The notes beneath the pieces are model-generated. The model saw only the letters and a program-made list of their open reading frames with translations, had not been told where the DNA came from and searched no databases. From contig FR899834.1 of the NCBI GenBank assembly GCA_000437595.1, positions 1 through 54,909 of the forward strand: a stretch of DNA of 54,909 bases. The letters are read 5' to 3'. Below, one piece after another: positions 34,136 to 42,637 of the stretch. How positions within the stretch are numbered: the stretch's first letter is position 1; each line of letters starts with the position of its first letter. Source of the stretch: Faecalibacterium sp. CAG:74 (GTDB taxonomy: Bacteria > Bacillota > Clostridia > Christensenellales > Aristaeellaceae). The position numbers and the translations under genes were made by a program.

Positions 34136-37036
34136 TCAGGGCGTCTCTACGTCGATCGGCAGACCGAACTCCAAGCGCTTCTTATTGATTTCCTCGTTGA
34201 TGGTGCGCGCGTAATCCAGCAGGGTTTCGCGCGGGTCGGTCTTGTCGTTGGTCACTTTGCGCACGGCGTTGGTCATGTGGCGCGTGGTGTAGTAGCCGCC
34301 GGCGACTTCGCGGAAGCCGACTGCCCACGTCATCTGCTCGCGAATGACTTTCAGCTGAGCTTCCGACCAGGAAAGCTGCTCGATGGCGGCGATATTCGCG
34401 GTGGCGTAGCGTGCGGACGAACCCAAGACGGCTTCAATCTCGCGTCCGAAACGCACCTGCGCGTCGGTGGACGTCCACCACTTCATGAACTGCCACGCAT
34501 TCTGTTTTGTCGTTTCGCTGTCGGTGGCAATCATCATGCAGCAGGCGCCCTGCGAATGCCCGGAGTGATCCACATAGGTGCTGCCGTCCTCTGCCGTGCG
34601 GGAAGTGCCGGGGAGAATTGCAATGTCCCACAGGCCGCGGATTTCCGGCGCGGAGACGGTCAGAGTGTTGAACGTCGTGTAATCGAAGATGCCAAGCGGC
34701 ATTTCGCCGGAGCGGAAGCGGCTCACAAAGTCGAAGATGGTCGGCAGACCGTAGTCATTGTAGAGGCTGGTGTAGCGCTCAAACGCCTGCACACCCGCTT
34801 CGCTGTTGATGGTGGTGTGGGTCGCCGAATCGTTGTAGAGCGCGCCGCCAAGCTGGTAGAGCATGGCGTAATAAGAAGAGAGATTCGGGGCGGCAATGTC
34901 GGGGTAGGGGATGCCGACGGACATGTTCGCCCCCTGAATGGTGGGCAGCATGGCAATCAAATCATCCCACGTTTCCGGGACAGACAGCCCGTATTCTTCC
35001 AGAATGTCGCTGCGGTAGAAGAGAATCGAGCACAGCTGCGTCTCCGGCAGCGCGTACAGACCGCCGTTGAAGCTGAACGCGGCGTAGGCGCTGGGGTAGA
35101 ATTGGTCGAGGACTTCCTGCAAATCATCGAACTGCGTCAAATCCTCCACCGCGTGGCGAAGCGCGTAGTTGACGGGGTTCCAGCTGTCGGTTGAAATGAC
35201 GACATCCGGGCCGTTGCCTGCGACGACGGCGTTCAGCAGCGCGTTCGGGTCAACCAGCATGACGTTGACGGGAATGCCGGTAGACGGTGTGAAGGTGTCA
35301 TCAACCATGGTTTTGAGGACGGTAGACTGGTCACGGCCGGTCAGAATCCACACTTCCAGCACGTCCTCGCTGGCATCGTACACATCGCCCAAGGCATTGT
35401 AATCCACGAAATACGACGTGACGCAGGATTTCAGCTCATGCAGCGCGCGGTCGAGGAAATTTTCCGACGGCTGCGGCACGGTCACGCTGTCCGCGGTGAT
35501 GGCAATCAGGTCAATATCCAGCTTGACCTGCCGCATGTTCTGCATTGACGTGCCGAGGGAGGTGATGTTGTCCTTGAAATTCGTGAAGGCTTCGGTAATC
35601 TTCGCCGGATCTTCGACGAAGGATTCCAGCTGCACCGCCAGCGTCTGCGCGACGGCAATGCGGTCGGATTTCTGTCCTGTGATGGCAACAGTCTCATCGA
35701 CGAGCTTATAGAGCAGGCGGCTTTCCTGCGCCATCGCTTCGATGACCTCCGGATACACCTGCTCCAAGTGGTAATCGCGGTAGCGGTCGGGGTTCACGCC
35801 TGTCAGCACCAGCACACGGCGGTACATCTGGTTCAGGCGGTAGATGCTTTCCTCCATGTCGGAGAGAATCTGCCCCATGTCGCCCAGCGTCGCTTCCAGA
35901 CGAAGCGTGTGATGCCCAGCGGAAAGGTAGAAGCGGTAGGGCGTGCCGGAATCATCCGACAATGTGTTCATTTCCCATGCCGTGGTGTAGGGGAAGGAGA
36001 CGTTCTCCATACCGGAGAAGGGAATTTTGCCGTCCAGATAGAGGATACGGCTGGACACGCTGCCGCGGTTGTAGGTCTGACGGCCTTTGATGGTGATGTT
36101 GTACCAGCCGTTTTCCGGCACGTCGAAATCCCACTCAATCCACTGCCCCGCGTCGCGCCAGGCATCGCCGCCGATGTAGTTCAGCACCGTCCGGCGCACG
36201 TCGCAGGGAGAGGTGGCGGGGGAAGAACGGTCATAACGCGCGTACAGCGACGGGGAGGAACGCAGGGTGCTGCTTTCGCCTTCCAGCACGAGGGCAAAGT
36301 CAGCAGGAACGCTGTTCTCCTGTGGCTGCGCGGCGGCATAAGCGGCGTAATCCGGCATTTTTTCGGGTGCGGTGAGCGAAAGCGCGGTCAGGAGCATCGG
36401 CTCGCTGGTCGCAATCAGGGTGACGGTGCTTTCCCCCGCCTCGAAATAAAAGCGGTACGGCTCGGTGATGTAGCCCATCGAATCGCGGCAGCAGGCGTTC
36501 TGTTCGCCGAACACCTCCACCTGCGTCGGACGGATGTCATTACCCTGCGAGTCCTGCCGCACTTCGCCGCCGTCGTGCCACAGGCGGGTGAAGGTCAGCG
36601 TATCCGCGCCATCGAAGGGTACTTCGCCGTTGATGCGCAGTTCGCGCTCCAAGTCCACGCCGCGTGCCGCCTCAGTGCGGTAGGTCAGGCGGATGTTGTA
36701 GAAACCGGTTTCCGGTACGGTGACGGCGAACGTTGCGGAAGAGCCGCTTTGCATCAGCAGACCATCCTTCTGTGCAGTCACGCCGTCCGAATCCACCGTC
36801 ACCAGCGGAATGGAAACGTCCGAAGATGCGTCCGGAGCGCCCTCATGCGCGCGCAAATACAGCGAATAGGTGCTGCTGCGCCCGATGTCGCCAATCTGCT
36901 GCGAGAGGTCATAACCCTCGTATTTTGCCCGGTAGTTCTCCACGCCGCCGGACAGAACGAACCACAGCACCAGCGCCAGAACGACCGCCGTCAGGGCAAT
37001 CCACTTCCCGTATTTGCTGCCAAAGGAACGCTCCAT
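34136..37036 (-). CDS. Large membrane-anchored solute-binding protein with two carbohydrate-binding-like modules
   Basis: 966-residue protein, about twice the usual binding-protein length. An N-terminal membrane helix ('WIALTAVVLALVLWFVL', residues 12-28) replaces a lipobox signal. Two related beta-sandwich modules follow, marked by 'VPETGFYNIRLTYRTEAARG' with 'RINGEVPF' and by 'VPENGWYNITIKGRQTYNRG' with 'YLDGKIPF'. A helical linker comes next. A family 1 solute-binding domain starts near residue 559 ('LEVWILTGRDQSTVL', 'GGLYALPETQLCSILFYRSD'). First gene of the importer operon; GGAGG 8 bp upstream. The ligand is probably a polymeric or branched glycan (inference from the extra modules). Confidence 0.88.
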   Translation of the reverse strand: MERSFGSKYGKWIALTAVVLALVLWFVLSGGVENYRAKYEGYDLSQQIGDIGRSSTYSLYLRAHEGAPDASSDVSIPLVTVDSDGVTAQKDGLLMQSGSSATFAVTVPETGFYNIRLTYRTEAARGVDLERELRINGEVPFDGADTLTFTRLWHDGGEVRQDSQGNDIRPTQVEVFGEQNACCRDSMGYITEPYRFYFEAGESTVTLIATSEPMLLTALSLTAPEKMPDYAAYAAAQPQENSVPADFALVLEGESSTLRSSPSLYARYDRSSPATSPCDVRRTVLNYIGGDAWRDAGQWIEWDFDVPENGWYNITIKGRQTYNRGSVSSRILYLDGKIPFSGMENVSFPYTTAWEMNTLSDDSGTPYRFYLSAGHHTLRLEATLGDMGQILSDMEESIYRLNQMYRRVLVLTGVNPDRYRDYHLEQVYPEVIEAMAQESRLLYKLVDETVAITGQKSDRIAVAQTLAVQLESFVEDPAKITEAFTNFKDNITSLGTSMQNMRQVKLDIDLIAITADSVTVPQPSENFLDRALHELKSCVTSYFVDYNALGDVYDASEDVLEVWILTGRDQSTVLKTMVDDTFTPSTGIPVNVMLVDPNALLNAVVAGNGPDVVISTDSWNPVNYALRHAVEDLTQFDDLQEVLDQFYPSAYAAFSFNGGLYALPETQLCSILFYRSDILEEYGLSVPETWDDLIAMLPTIQGANMSVGIPYPDIAAPNLSSYYAMLYQLGGALYNDSATHTTINSEAGVQAFERYTSLYNDYGLPTIFDFVSRFRSGEMPLGIFDYTTFNTLTVSAPEIRGLWDIAILPGTSRTAEDGSTYVDHSGHSQGACCMMIATDSETTKQNAWQFMKWWTSTDAQVRFGREIEAVLGSSARYATANIAAIEQLSWSEAQLKVIREQMTWAVGFREVAGGYYTTRHMTNAVRKVTNDKTDPRETLLDYARTINEEINKKRLEFGLPIDVETP

Positions 37037-37178
37037 GTTTCCGTGCCTCCTTCAAACTGGAATTGAACCAATTTCGATGCGTTGCAAATGAATAAAAACG
37101 GTTTGCTTTCAACCATATTATAAATTCAACGAGAGAAAAAAACTTCTTAAAATTTGCCCGTCTTTGGTTATAATTTGC

Positions 37179-37207
37179 TTGAAATGTGTTGCGCTTTGTG
37201 GTATGAT
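37179..37207 (+). promoter_or_regulatory. Promoter of the AraC regulator/alpha-galactosidase unit
   Basis: TTGAAA (37179-37184) and TATGAT (37202-37207) separated by 17 bp. It lies in the 191-227 bp divergent region between the regulator and the large binding-protein gene, a region visibly richer in A+T than its surroundings. A TATAAT for the opposite strand occurs near 37120 but without a good -35, which suits an activator-dependent promoter for the importer operon. Confidence 0.7.
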
Positions 37208-37263
37208 GGAAAAAAAGACAAGGCAAAATGCGCAAATTTGCACGAAAGGTTTGTGAAGAAATT

Positions 37264-38181
37264 ATGAATAACCGAAGGCTCATTACGGAACACGAACGAC
37301 CATTGACGGCATCCGGCTTCCGCGTGATGAAGGGTGAGCGGGAGTTTATCACCTACCAGCGGGACGTAACCATCCGCGTATGGCATCAGCCGAACCCGGA
37401 CAGCTATGCGCCGCACTTTCATTCGGCCATAGAAGTCTGCGTGCCGCTGCTGGGCGGATGCGAGGTGGCGGTAAAGGGGAAGGAATATCATGTGCAGGCG
37501 GGGGAAGTGCTGTTTGTTCCCTCCGACGCGACGCACGCCCTGCGCATGACGGCGGGCAGCGAGCGTTACCTCATCATCTTTGAACACAATGCTGCATTTA
37601 CAATGAAGGAGTTTGCTGCGCTGCGCCCGATGCTGCGCCAGCCGATTTATCTCACGGCGGAAAGTGAAGCGACGCCCATCGTTCGCAAAACGCTGATGCA
37701 GCTGGTGGATGCTTACGAGGCGTACACGCCGCTGCGGAATTTGCGGTGCTATGCGCTGCTGATGGACGTATTCGCCACGCTGGGGGAATTGTATCTGCCC
37801 AATGTCGCCAACAGCGCGGAGATGAATGACATCCACCGGCGATTATCCGGCGAGGACGCTTTCAACCGTGCGCTGGATTACCTGAATAAAAACTACGCCG
37901 AAAACATCACGCTGGATGTGCTGGCGGACTACGCGGGGTTCAGCCGCTACACGCTCAGCCGCATGTTCAGCCGGCACACAGGCGCGACGTTCATCCAGTA
38001 CCTGAATGCGCGGCGGGTGGATATGGCGGCGGAGATGCTCAGCCAGAGCGACCTGCCCGTGACGCAGGTTGCGCTGCGCGTTGGCTTTGGGTCGATTGCG
38101 ACATTCAACCGTGTGTTCCGGACGCAGAAAGGGTGTACGCCAAGCCAGTATCGAAATGTGTATCTGGAGCTGAAAAAATAG
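37264..38181 (+). CDS. AraC-family transcriptional activator of the carbohydrate locus
   Basis: 305-residue regulator. The N-terminal cupin sensor (about residues 10-150) has 'WHQPNPDSYAPHFHSAIEVC' and 'VQAGEVLFVPSDATHALR'. The C-terminal DNA-binding domain (about 195-300) has 'NKNYAENITLDVLADYAG', 'SRYTLSRMFSRHTGATFIQY' and 'QVALRVGFGSIATFNRVFR'. This layout is typical of sugar-responsive regulators. It is divergent from the importer operon and 46 bp upstream of the GH27 gene, so both are likely targets. The start is uncertain: an in-frame ATG at 37228 with AAGG upstream would add 12 residues. Confidence 0.92.
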   Translation: MNNRRLITEHERPLTASGFRVMKGEREFITYQRDVTIRVWHQPNPDSYAPHFHSAIEVCVPLLGGCEVAVKGKEYHVQAGEVLFVPSDATHALRMTAGSERYLIIFEHNAAFTMKEFAALRPMLRQPIYLTAESEATPIVRKTLMQLVDAYEAYTPLRNLRCYALLMDVFATLGELYLPNVANSAEMNDIHRRLSGEDAFNRALDYLNKNYAENITLDVLADYAGFSRYTLSRMFSRHTGATFIQYLNARRVDMAAEMLSQSDLPVTQVALRVGFGSIATFNRVFRTQKGCTPSQYRNVYLELKK

Positions 38182-38227
38182 CAGACATCAAATCACGATT
38201 TCATAATATAGGTAGGAGGAAAATATC

Positions 38228-39475
38228 ATGATTGCGCAGACGCCCCCGATGGGATGGAACAGCTGGGACTGCTACGGCGCGGCGGTGGACGAGCCGACCG
38301 TGCGGCAAAATGCGGCGTACATGGCGGAGCATTTGCAGGTGTTCGGCTGGGAGTACGTCGTCGTGGATATTCAGTGGTATCAGCCGACCGCGACGAGCCA
38401 CGCCTACGAGCCGTTTGCCGAACTGACGATGGATGAATACGGGCGCTTGCAGCCCGCGCCGGGGCGATTCCCGTCATCGGCAGGCGGAAAGGGCTTCAAA
38501 CCACTGGCGGATTATGTGCATTCGCTGGGGCTGAAATTCGGCATCCACATCATGCGCGGGATGCCGCGGATGGCGGCGCATCGGCACTTGCCGATTCTGG
38601 GGTGCGGGAAGGGCTGCCACGAGGTCGCGAATCCAAACAGCATCTGCGCGTGGAATCCCGATATGTACGGCTTGCGGTGCGACATGCCCGAAGCGCGCGC
38701 GTATTATGACAGCATCTTCCGCATGTACGCCGAATGGGGCGTGGATTTCGTCAAGTGCGACGACATCGCGCGCGAATATCCGCACTGCAAGCGGGAAATC
38801 GAGGTCATTTCCGACGCCTGCCGCGCCTGCGGGCGGAACATTGTGCTGTCTTTGTCGCCCGGCCCTGCGCCGCTGGAACAGGCGGAGCATTTGAAGAAAT
38901 ACGCGAACATGTGGCGCATCACGGACGACTTCTGGGACGAATGGCGGCTGCTCAAGGGGATGTTCGAGCGGGCGGAGAAATGGTGCGTCCACGCCGCGCC
39001 GGGGCATTGGCCGGATGCGGATATGCTGCCCGTCGGCGCACTGCGGCAGTGCTACGACCCGAACGGCTGGACGAACTTCACACAGGCGGAGCAGCGGACG
39101 ATGATGACGCTGTGGTGCATGATGCGTTCGCCGCTGATGATGGGCGGCGAGCTGACGAAAAATGACGACTTCACGCTGAAGCTGCTGACGAACCGGGACG
39201 TGCTGGCGATTGAAAAGACGAGCGCGTGCGCCCATCCGCTGTGGACGACGGAGGACGAAAGCGTGTGGATTGCGCCGCGCAGGGACGGCACGGGGCTGTA
39301 TGTGGCGCTGTTCAATCTGTCGGAAGAGACGCGGACGGTTCGCGTGACAGGCGAAATGCTGGAAGGGACGTACTCGGAAGCAAGCGAATTGTGGACGGGG
39401 GAGAAACTGCATTTGGCGGACGGGGTGACGGCAACGCTGAGGAAGCACGATGCGGCGGTGTTTTGGGTGGAGTAA
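38228..39475 (+). CDS. Alpha-galactosidase, glycoside hydrolase family 27
   Basis: 415-residue cytosolic enzyme without signal peptide. The family opening 'TPPMGWNSWDCYG' is at residues 5-17. 'EYVVVDIQW' precedes the barrel, the nucleophile is Asp178 in 'VDFVKCDDIAREYP', and the acid/base is Asp234 in 'MWRITDDFWDEW' (Arg230-x3-Asp spacing as in known GH27 enzymes). A C-terminal beta-sandwich closes the chain ('SVWIAPRRDGTGLYVALFNL'). The lack of export suggests that galactosides taken up by the neighbouring importer are cleaved inside the cell. The 'KCDD' and an insert near residue 130 ('GKGCHEVANP') differ from classic melibiases, so the substrate could also be another GH27 target such as a beta-L-arabinopyranoside. 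Confidence 0.9.
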   Translation: MIAQTPPMGWNSWDCYGAAVDEPTVRQNAAYMAEHLQVFGWEYVVVDIQWYQPTATSHAYEPFAELTMDEYGRLQPAPGRFPSSAGGKGFKPLADYVHSLGLKFGIHIMRGMPRMAAHRHLPILGCGKGCHEVANPNSICAWNPDMYGLRCDMPEARAYYDSIFRMYAEWGVDFVKCDDIAREYPHCKREIEVISDACRACGRNIVLSLSPGPAPLEQAEHLKKYANMWRITDDFWDEWRLLKGMFERAEKWCVHAAPGHWPDADMLPVGALRQCYDPNGWTNFTQAEQRTMMTLWCMMRSPLMMGGELTKNDDFTLKLLTNRDVLAIEKTSACAHPLWTTEDESVWIAPRRDGTGLYVALFNLSEETRTVRVTGEMLEGTYSEASELWTGEKLHLADGVTATLRKHDAAVFWVE

Positions 39476-39516
39476 AACAAAAAATTGCTTAGAAATTACT
39501 GTGGAGGAAGTTGTAA

Positions 39517-40485
39517 ATGATATTGCAAATGGCTGACCCGGTAAAGGAGCTAAAAGAGATTAGATTCACATCAGAAAAAGAGATGCAGCACTTTTGTGAA
39601 AAAAATATGGAGCAAATGTTGGGACTTCAATTTATCGCAAGTGAGTTTCGAGTTGCTCAGTTTCGATTTGACAGTGTTGCTTACAATCCAGTAAGTACTG
39701 CTTTTAACATAATCGAATACAAAAATGATAAGAATTTCAGTGTTGTAGACCAAGGATACAGCTATATTTCTACGCTTCTGCAGCATAAGGCTGATTTTGT
39801 CTTGCGATACAACCAGATATTCAATATTAACAAACGATTGGAGGACTTTGACTGGACACAGGTGCGAGTCTTATTTATTGCACCAAGTTACACGGTACAT
39901 CAGCTTAATTCAATTAATTTCAATGACTTGCCAATGCAACTTTGGAGAATAAAGCGCTATGAACGTGGAATTATTCAGTTTGAACAGATAAAACCAACAA
40001 GTACGGTTGCAAGCATTTCAGGGTATTCATCAATGCCTGCGAACAGCGTTGCAACGAAAGTGACGTCAGCGATAGGCTCAGCAAAAGCTATGGAAGATGC
40101 AGCAAAGGAAATTATTGTGTATACGGAAGAAGAACGTCTTGCAGATGGTAGTGATATAACAAGAGAATATTATACAGAACTTAGAGATTATATACTCGCA
40201 TTTGATGATGATATTGAATTGAAAGCGACAAAACTTTACATAGGTTTTTTTCTTCGAAATCGCTGTATATTCAGCATAAAATTGCAAAAGAACTCTATTT
40301 TACTATGGATCAATGCACTGTATGGCTCTTTGGATGACCCGAAACGTTTGATTACTGATGTTACACATAAAGGCCATCATGGCAACGGTGATTGCCAAAT
40401 TAAAATCGACGACAGGGCAAATATAGGATATGTGAAAGATCTTATCAATGCATTCTATAAGATGAAAGCGGATGAGAATGTTTGA
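39517..40485 (+). CDS. DUF5655-type protein with PD-(D/E)XK nuclease-like N-terminus
   Basis: 322-residue protein. The N-terminal half contains 'EFRVAQFRFDSVAYNP...NIIEYKND', matching the D...ExK core of PD-(D/E)XK nucleases. The C-terminal half (about residues 215-320, 'REYYTELRDYILAFDDDIE...YIGFFLRNRCIFSIKLQK') resembles DUF5655. No membrane segment. Its codons are rich in A and T, clearly unlike the GC-rich neighbours, which suggests recent transfer. GGAGG lies 12 bp upstream of the ATG. It stands alone between the GH27 gene and the pgm terminator. A defence or DNA-end-processing role is possible but unproven. Confidence 0.8.
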   Translation: MILQMADPVKELKEIRFTSEKEMQHFCEKNMEQMLGLQFIASEFRVAQFRFDSVAYNPVSTAFNIIEYKNDKNFSVVDQGYSYISTLLQHKADFVLRYNQIFNINKRLEDFDWTQVRVLFIAPSYTVHQLNSINFNDLPMQLWRIKRYERGIIQFEQIKPTSTVASISGYSSMPANSVATKVTSAIGSAKAMEDAAKEIIVYTEEERLADGSDITREYYTELRDYILAFDDDIELKATKLYIGFFLRNRCIFSIKLQKNSILLWINALYGSLDDPKRLITDVTHKGHHGNGDCQIKIDDRANIGYVKDLINAFYKMKADENV

Positions 40486-40525
40486 AAAAGCGGGTCGTGC
40501 TTCCCATATCAGGAAGCACGACCCG
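40486..40525 (-). terminator. Terminator of the phosphoglucomutase gene
   Basis: Perfect 14-bp arms CGGGTCGTGCTTCC (40491-40504) and its complement (40512-40525). On the minus strand the stem is followed by CTTTTTC. It abuts the stop codon of the DUF5655 gene and may also stop that transcript. Confidence 0.87.
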
Positions 40526-40557
40526 CGCCGTTATTGCCTATTCAGTTGCGGATTCCC

Positions 40558-42276
40558 TTAGTCCAGCAGCGCTTCGGACGCAACGCGCAGATCCGCATTC
40601 AGCTTCTCCGCGTCCGCCTTGTCGCTGGCGTTGGTGTTGACGTACAGCTTGATTTTCGGCTCTGTGCCGGACGGGCGCACGCAGACCCAGTTGCCCTTCT
40701 CCAGCTCGAAGTACAGCACGTCGGACTTCGGCAGACCCGTCGGTTCGACCTTTCCGTCCGCAGTGCGCGTGCCCTTCAAATAGTCGCGAACCGCCGTGAC
40801 CTTCATGCCGCAGAGTTCCTTCGGGGGATTCTCGCGCAGGTCCTTCATGATTTCCTTCATGCGGGTCAGGCCATCCTTGCCGGGCAGCGTCTTGCTGACG
40901 ACCTTTTCCACGAAATAGCCGTATTCGCGGAAGATGGACTGCACATAATCATAGAGCGTGATGCCCTGCGCGGCGCAGGCACAGGCGACCTCGGCAATCA
41001 GCAGAGAGGCATTGACGCCGTCCTTGTCGCGCACGAACATGCTGGACAGGAAGCCGTAGCTCTCCTCGAAGCCGAAGAGGAACGTGTGGGAGCCGGTGTC
41101 CTGGAACTGCTGAATCTTCTCGCCGATAAACTTGAAGCCGGTCAGCGTCTCGAACATCTCCACGCCGAAGGATGCGGCAATTTTGTTCGCCAGCGACGTG
41201 GACACGATGGACTTCACCGCCGCGCCGTTCTTGGGCAGTGTTCCCTGCTTCTGCTTGGTGGAGAGGATGTAGTGCAGCAGCACGCAGCCGATCTGGTTGC
41301 CGGTCAGCAGCTGCCAGTCGCCATTGCCGGTCTTGACGGCGACGCCCAGACGGTCGCAGTCGGGGTCAGTGGCGAAAATGACCTTCGCGCCGACTTCATC
41401 CGCCAGTTTGATGGCAAGGACGAACGCGCCGGGGTCTTCCGGGTTCGGCACCTTGACGGTGGAGAAATTCGGGTCAGGCAGCTCCTGCTCCTTGACGACG
41501 GAGACGTTGCTGATGCCGACTTCGCGCAGGATGCGGCGAACCGGCACGTTGCCCGAACCGTGGATGGGCGTGTAGACGATGGAGAGCTTGCTGCCTTCCT
41601 CGGCAAGCAGTTCTGGCTGGATGCACAGCGTCTTGACCTGCGCAATGTAGTCGTCATCGACTTCCTTGTTGCCGATGATTTTCAGCAGCCCCTTCGCCTT
41701 GGCTTCTTCTTCGTCCATCAGCTTGCAGTCGGTATAGGGGGTAGAACGGATAAACGCGGTGATTCCGTCCGCGGCTTCCGGGCCGACCTGCGCGCCGTCT
41801 TCGGCGTAGACCTTATAGCCGTTGTACTGCGGCGGATTGTGGCTGGCGGTGATGACGATGCCGGCGATGGCGTGGAGGTGGCGAACCGCGTAGGACAGAA
41901 TCGGGACAGGACGAAGTGCGTCAAATAGATACGCCGGAACGCCCTCTTGCGCCAGCACGAGTGCCGTATCGCGGGCAAACTCAGCGGAGAAGCGGCGGCT
42001 GTCATACGCAATTACCACGCCGCGCTGCGCTTCCTGCGGATTCTGCAGCAGGTACTTTGCCAAGCCCTTCGTTGCCCGGCGGACGTTGTAGCGGTTCATG
42101 CGGTTCATGCCTGCGCCCAGTACGCCGCGCATCCCCGCTGTACCGAAGGAAAGCTCGGTATAGAAGCGGTCTTCGATTTCCGCAGGGTCATTCGCAATTG
42201 CCTTCAAATCGGCAATCGTATCGGCATCGGCGGCAAAATCATGCAGCCATTGTTCATAAGCGGTCTTGACGTCCAT
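40558..42276 (-). CDS. pgcA: Phosphoglucomutase/phosphomannomutase
   Basis: 572-residue alpha-D-phosphohexomutase that interconverts glucose 1-phosphate and glucose 6-phosphate. Catalytic Ser145 lies in 'ITASHNPPQYNGYK'. The metal loop is 'FATDPDCDRLG', the sugar-binding loop 'FGFEESYGFL', and the phosphate-binding loop 'VRPSGTEPKIKLY'. Length and order match the PgcA/YhxB type of Firmicutes. AAGGAGG is 9 bp upstream. It is monocistronic with its own promoter and terminator. It would link sugar uptake by the neighbouring locus with glycolysis and cell-envelope precursors. Confidence 0.95.
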   Translation of the reverse strand: MDVKTAYEQWLHDFAADADTIADLKAIANDPAEIEDRFYTELSFGTAGMRGVLGAGMNRMNRYNVRRATKGLAKYLLQNPQEAQRGVVIAYDSRRFSAEFARDTALVLAQEGVPAYLFDALRPVPILSYAVRHLHAIAGIVITASHNPPQYNGYKVYAEDGAQVGPEAADGITAFIRSTPYTDCKLMDEEEAKAKGLLKIIGNKEVDDDYIAQVKTLCIQPELLAEEGSKLSIVYTPIHGSGNVPVRRILREVGISNVSVVKEQELPDPNFSTVKVPNPEDPGAFVLAIKLADEVGAKVIFATDPDCDRLGVAVKTGNGDWQLLTGNQIGCVLLHYILSTKQKQGTLPKNGAAVKSIVSTSLANKIAASFGVEMFETLTGFKFIGEKIQQFQDTGSHTFLFGFEESYGFLSSMFVRDKDGVNASLLIAEVACACAAQGITLYDYVQSIFREYGYFVEKVVSKTLPGKDGLTRMKEIMKDLRENPPKELCGMKVTAVRDYLKGTRTADGKVEPTGLPKSDVLYFELEKGNWVCVRPSGTEPKIKLYVNTNASDKADAEKLNADLRVASEALLD

Positions 42277-42293
42277 AGGGGTACTGCCTCCTT

Positions 42294-42320
42294 ATTTTTT
42301 CGCGTCCGCAGCGAAAAAAT
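42294..42320 (-). promoter_or_regulatory. Hairpin in the pgcA leader beside the ribosome binding site
   Basis: Perfect 10-bp inverted repeat ATTTTTTCGC/GCGAAAAAAT with a 7-base loop, touching the AAGGAGG site. The overlapping GTCCCGCAG...CTGCGGAC pair (about 42304-42329) cannot form at the same time, so the leader has two alternative folds. Confidence 0.5.
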
Positions 42321-42349
42321 CTGCGGGACACGTTCGGTTAGCTGTCTTT

Positions 42350-42378
42350 ATTATACCGTTCTCCGCCCGATTTTTCAA
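42350..42378 (-). promoter_or_regulatory. Promoter of pgcA
   Basis: Minus-strand TTGAAA (42373-42378) and TATAAT (42350-42355) with a 17-bp spacer; the leader to the ATG is about 70 nt. Confidence 0.8.
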
Positions 42379-42482
42379 GGTGGACATGCGAAAAAAACAA
42401 CCGTCCGGCGGGAAAAAACGAAAATTTCGCCACAGAAACCGTCTTTTCGATGAACATTTTACATTTCCAAGGGGCGTGCACC

Positions 42483-42512
42483 TTGACAGAAGGGGCTGTT
42501 AACGAGTAAAAT
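42483..42512 (+). promoter_or_regulatory. Promoter of the CARDB-like gene
   Basis: TTGACA (42483-42488) and TAAAAT (42507-42512), spacer 18 bp. The ATTTCCAAGGG sequence occurs both just upstream (about 42462) and downstream (about 42534), a possible pair of regulator sites. The rest of the 361-bp gap 42277-42637 holds only the divergent pgcA promoter and leader. Confidence 0.7.
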
Positions 42513-42637
42513 AGGATAGGGTATGTGGTTCCATTTCCAAGGGAAGTGGACAGGCATGATTTCTGCTCGATGCGCCCGCCTTTTCCGGCGCATGGCGCGG
42601 AAGGAGGAAGGGCGGCTGTGCGCTGCCCGATGGGGAT

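Noticed and set aside
39517..40485. Prophage or genomic-island remnant around the low-GC gene
   Set aside because: Only one gene differs in composition; no integrase, att-like repeats or tRNA are nearby.
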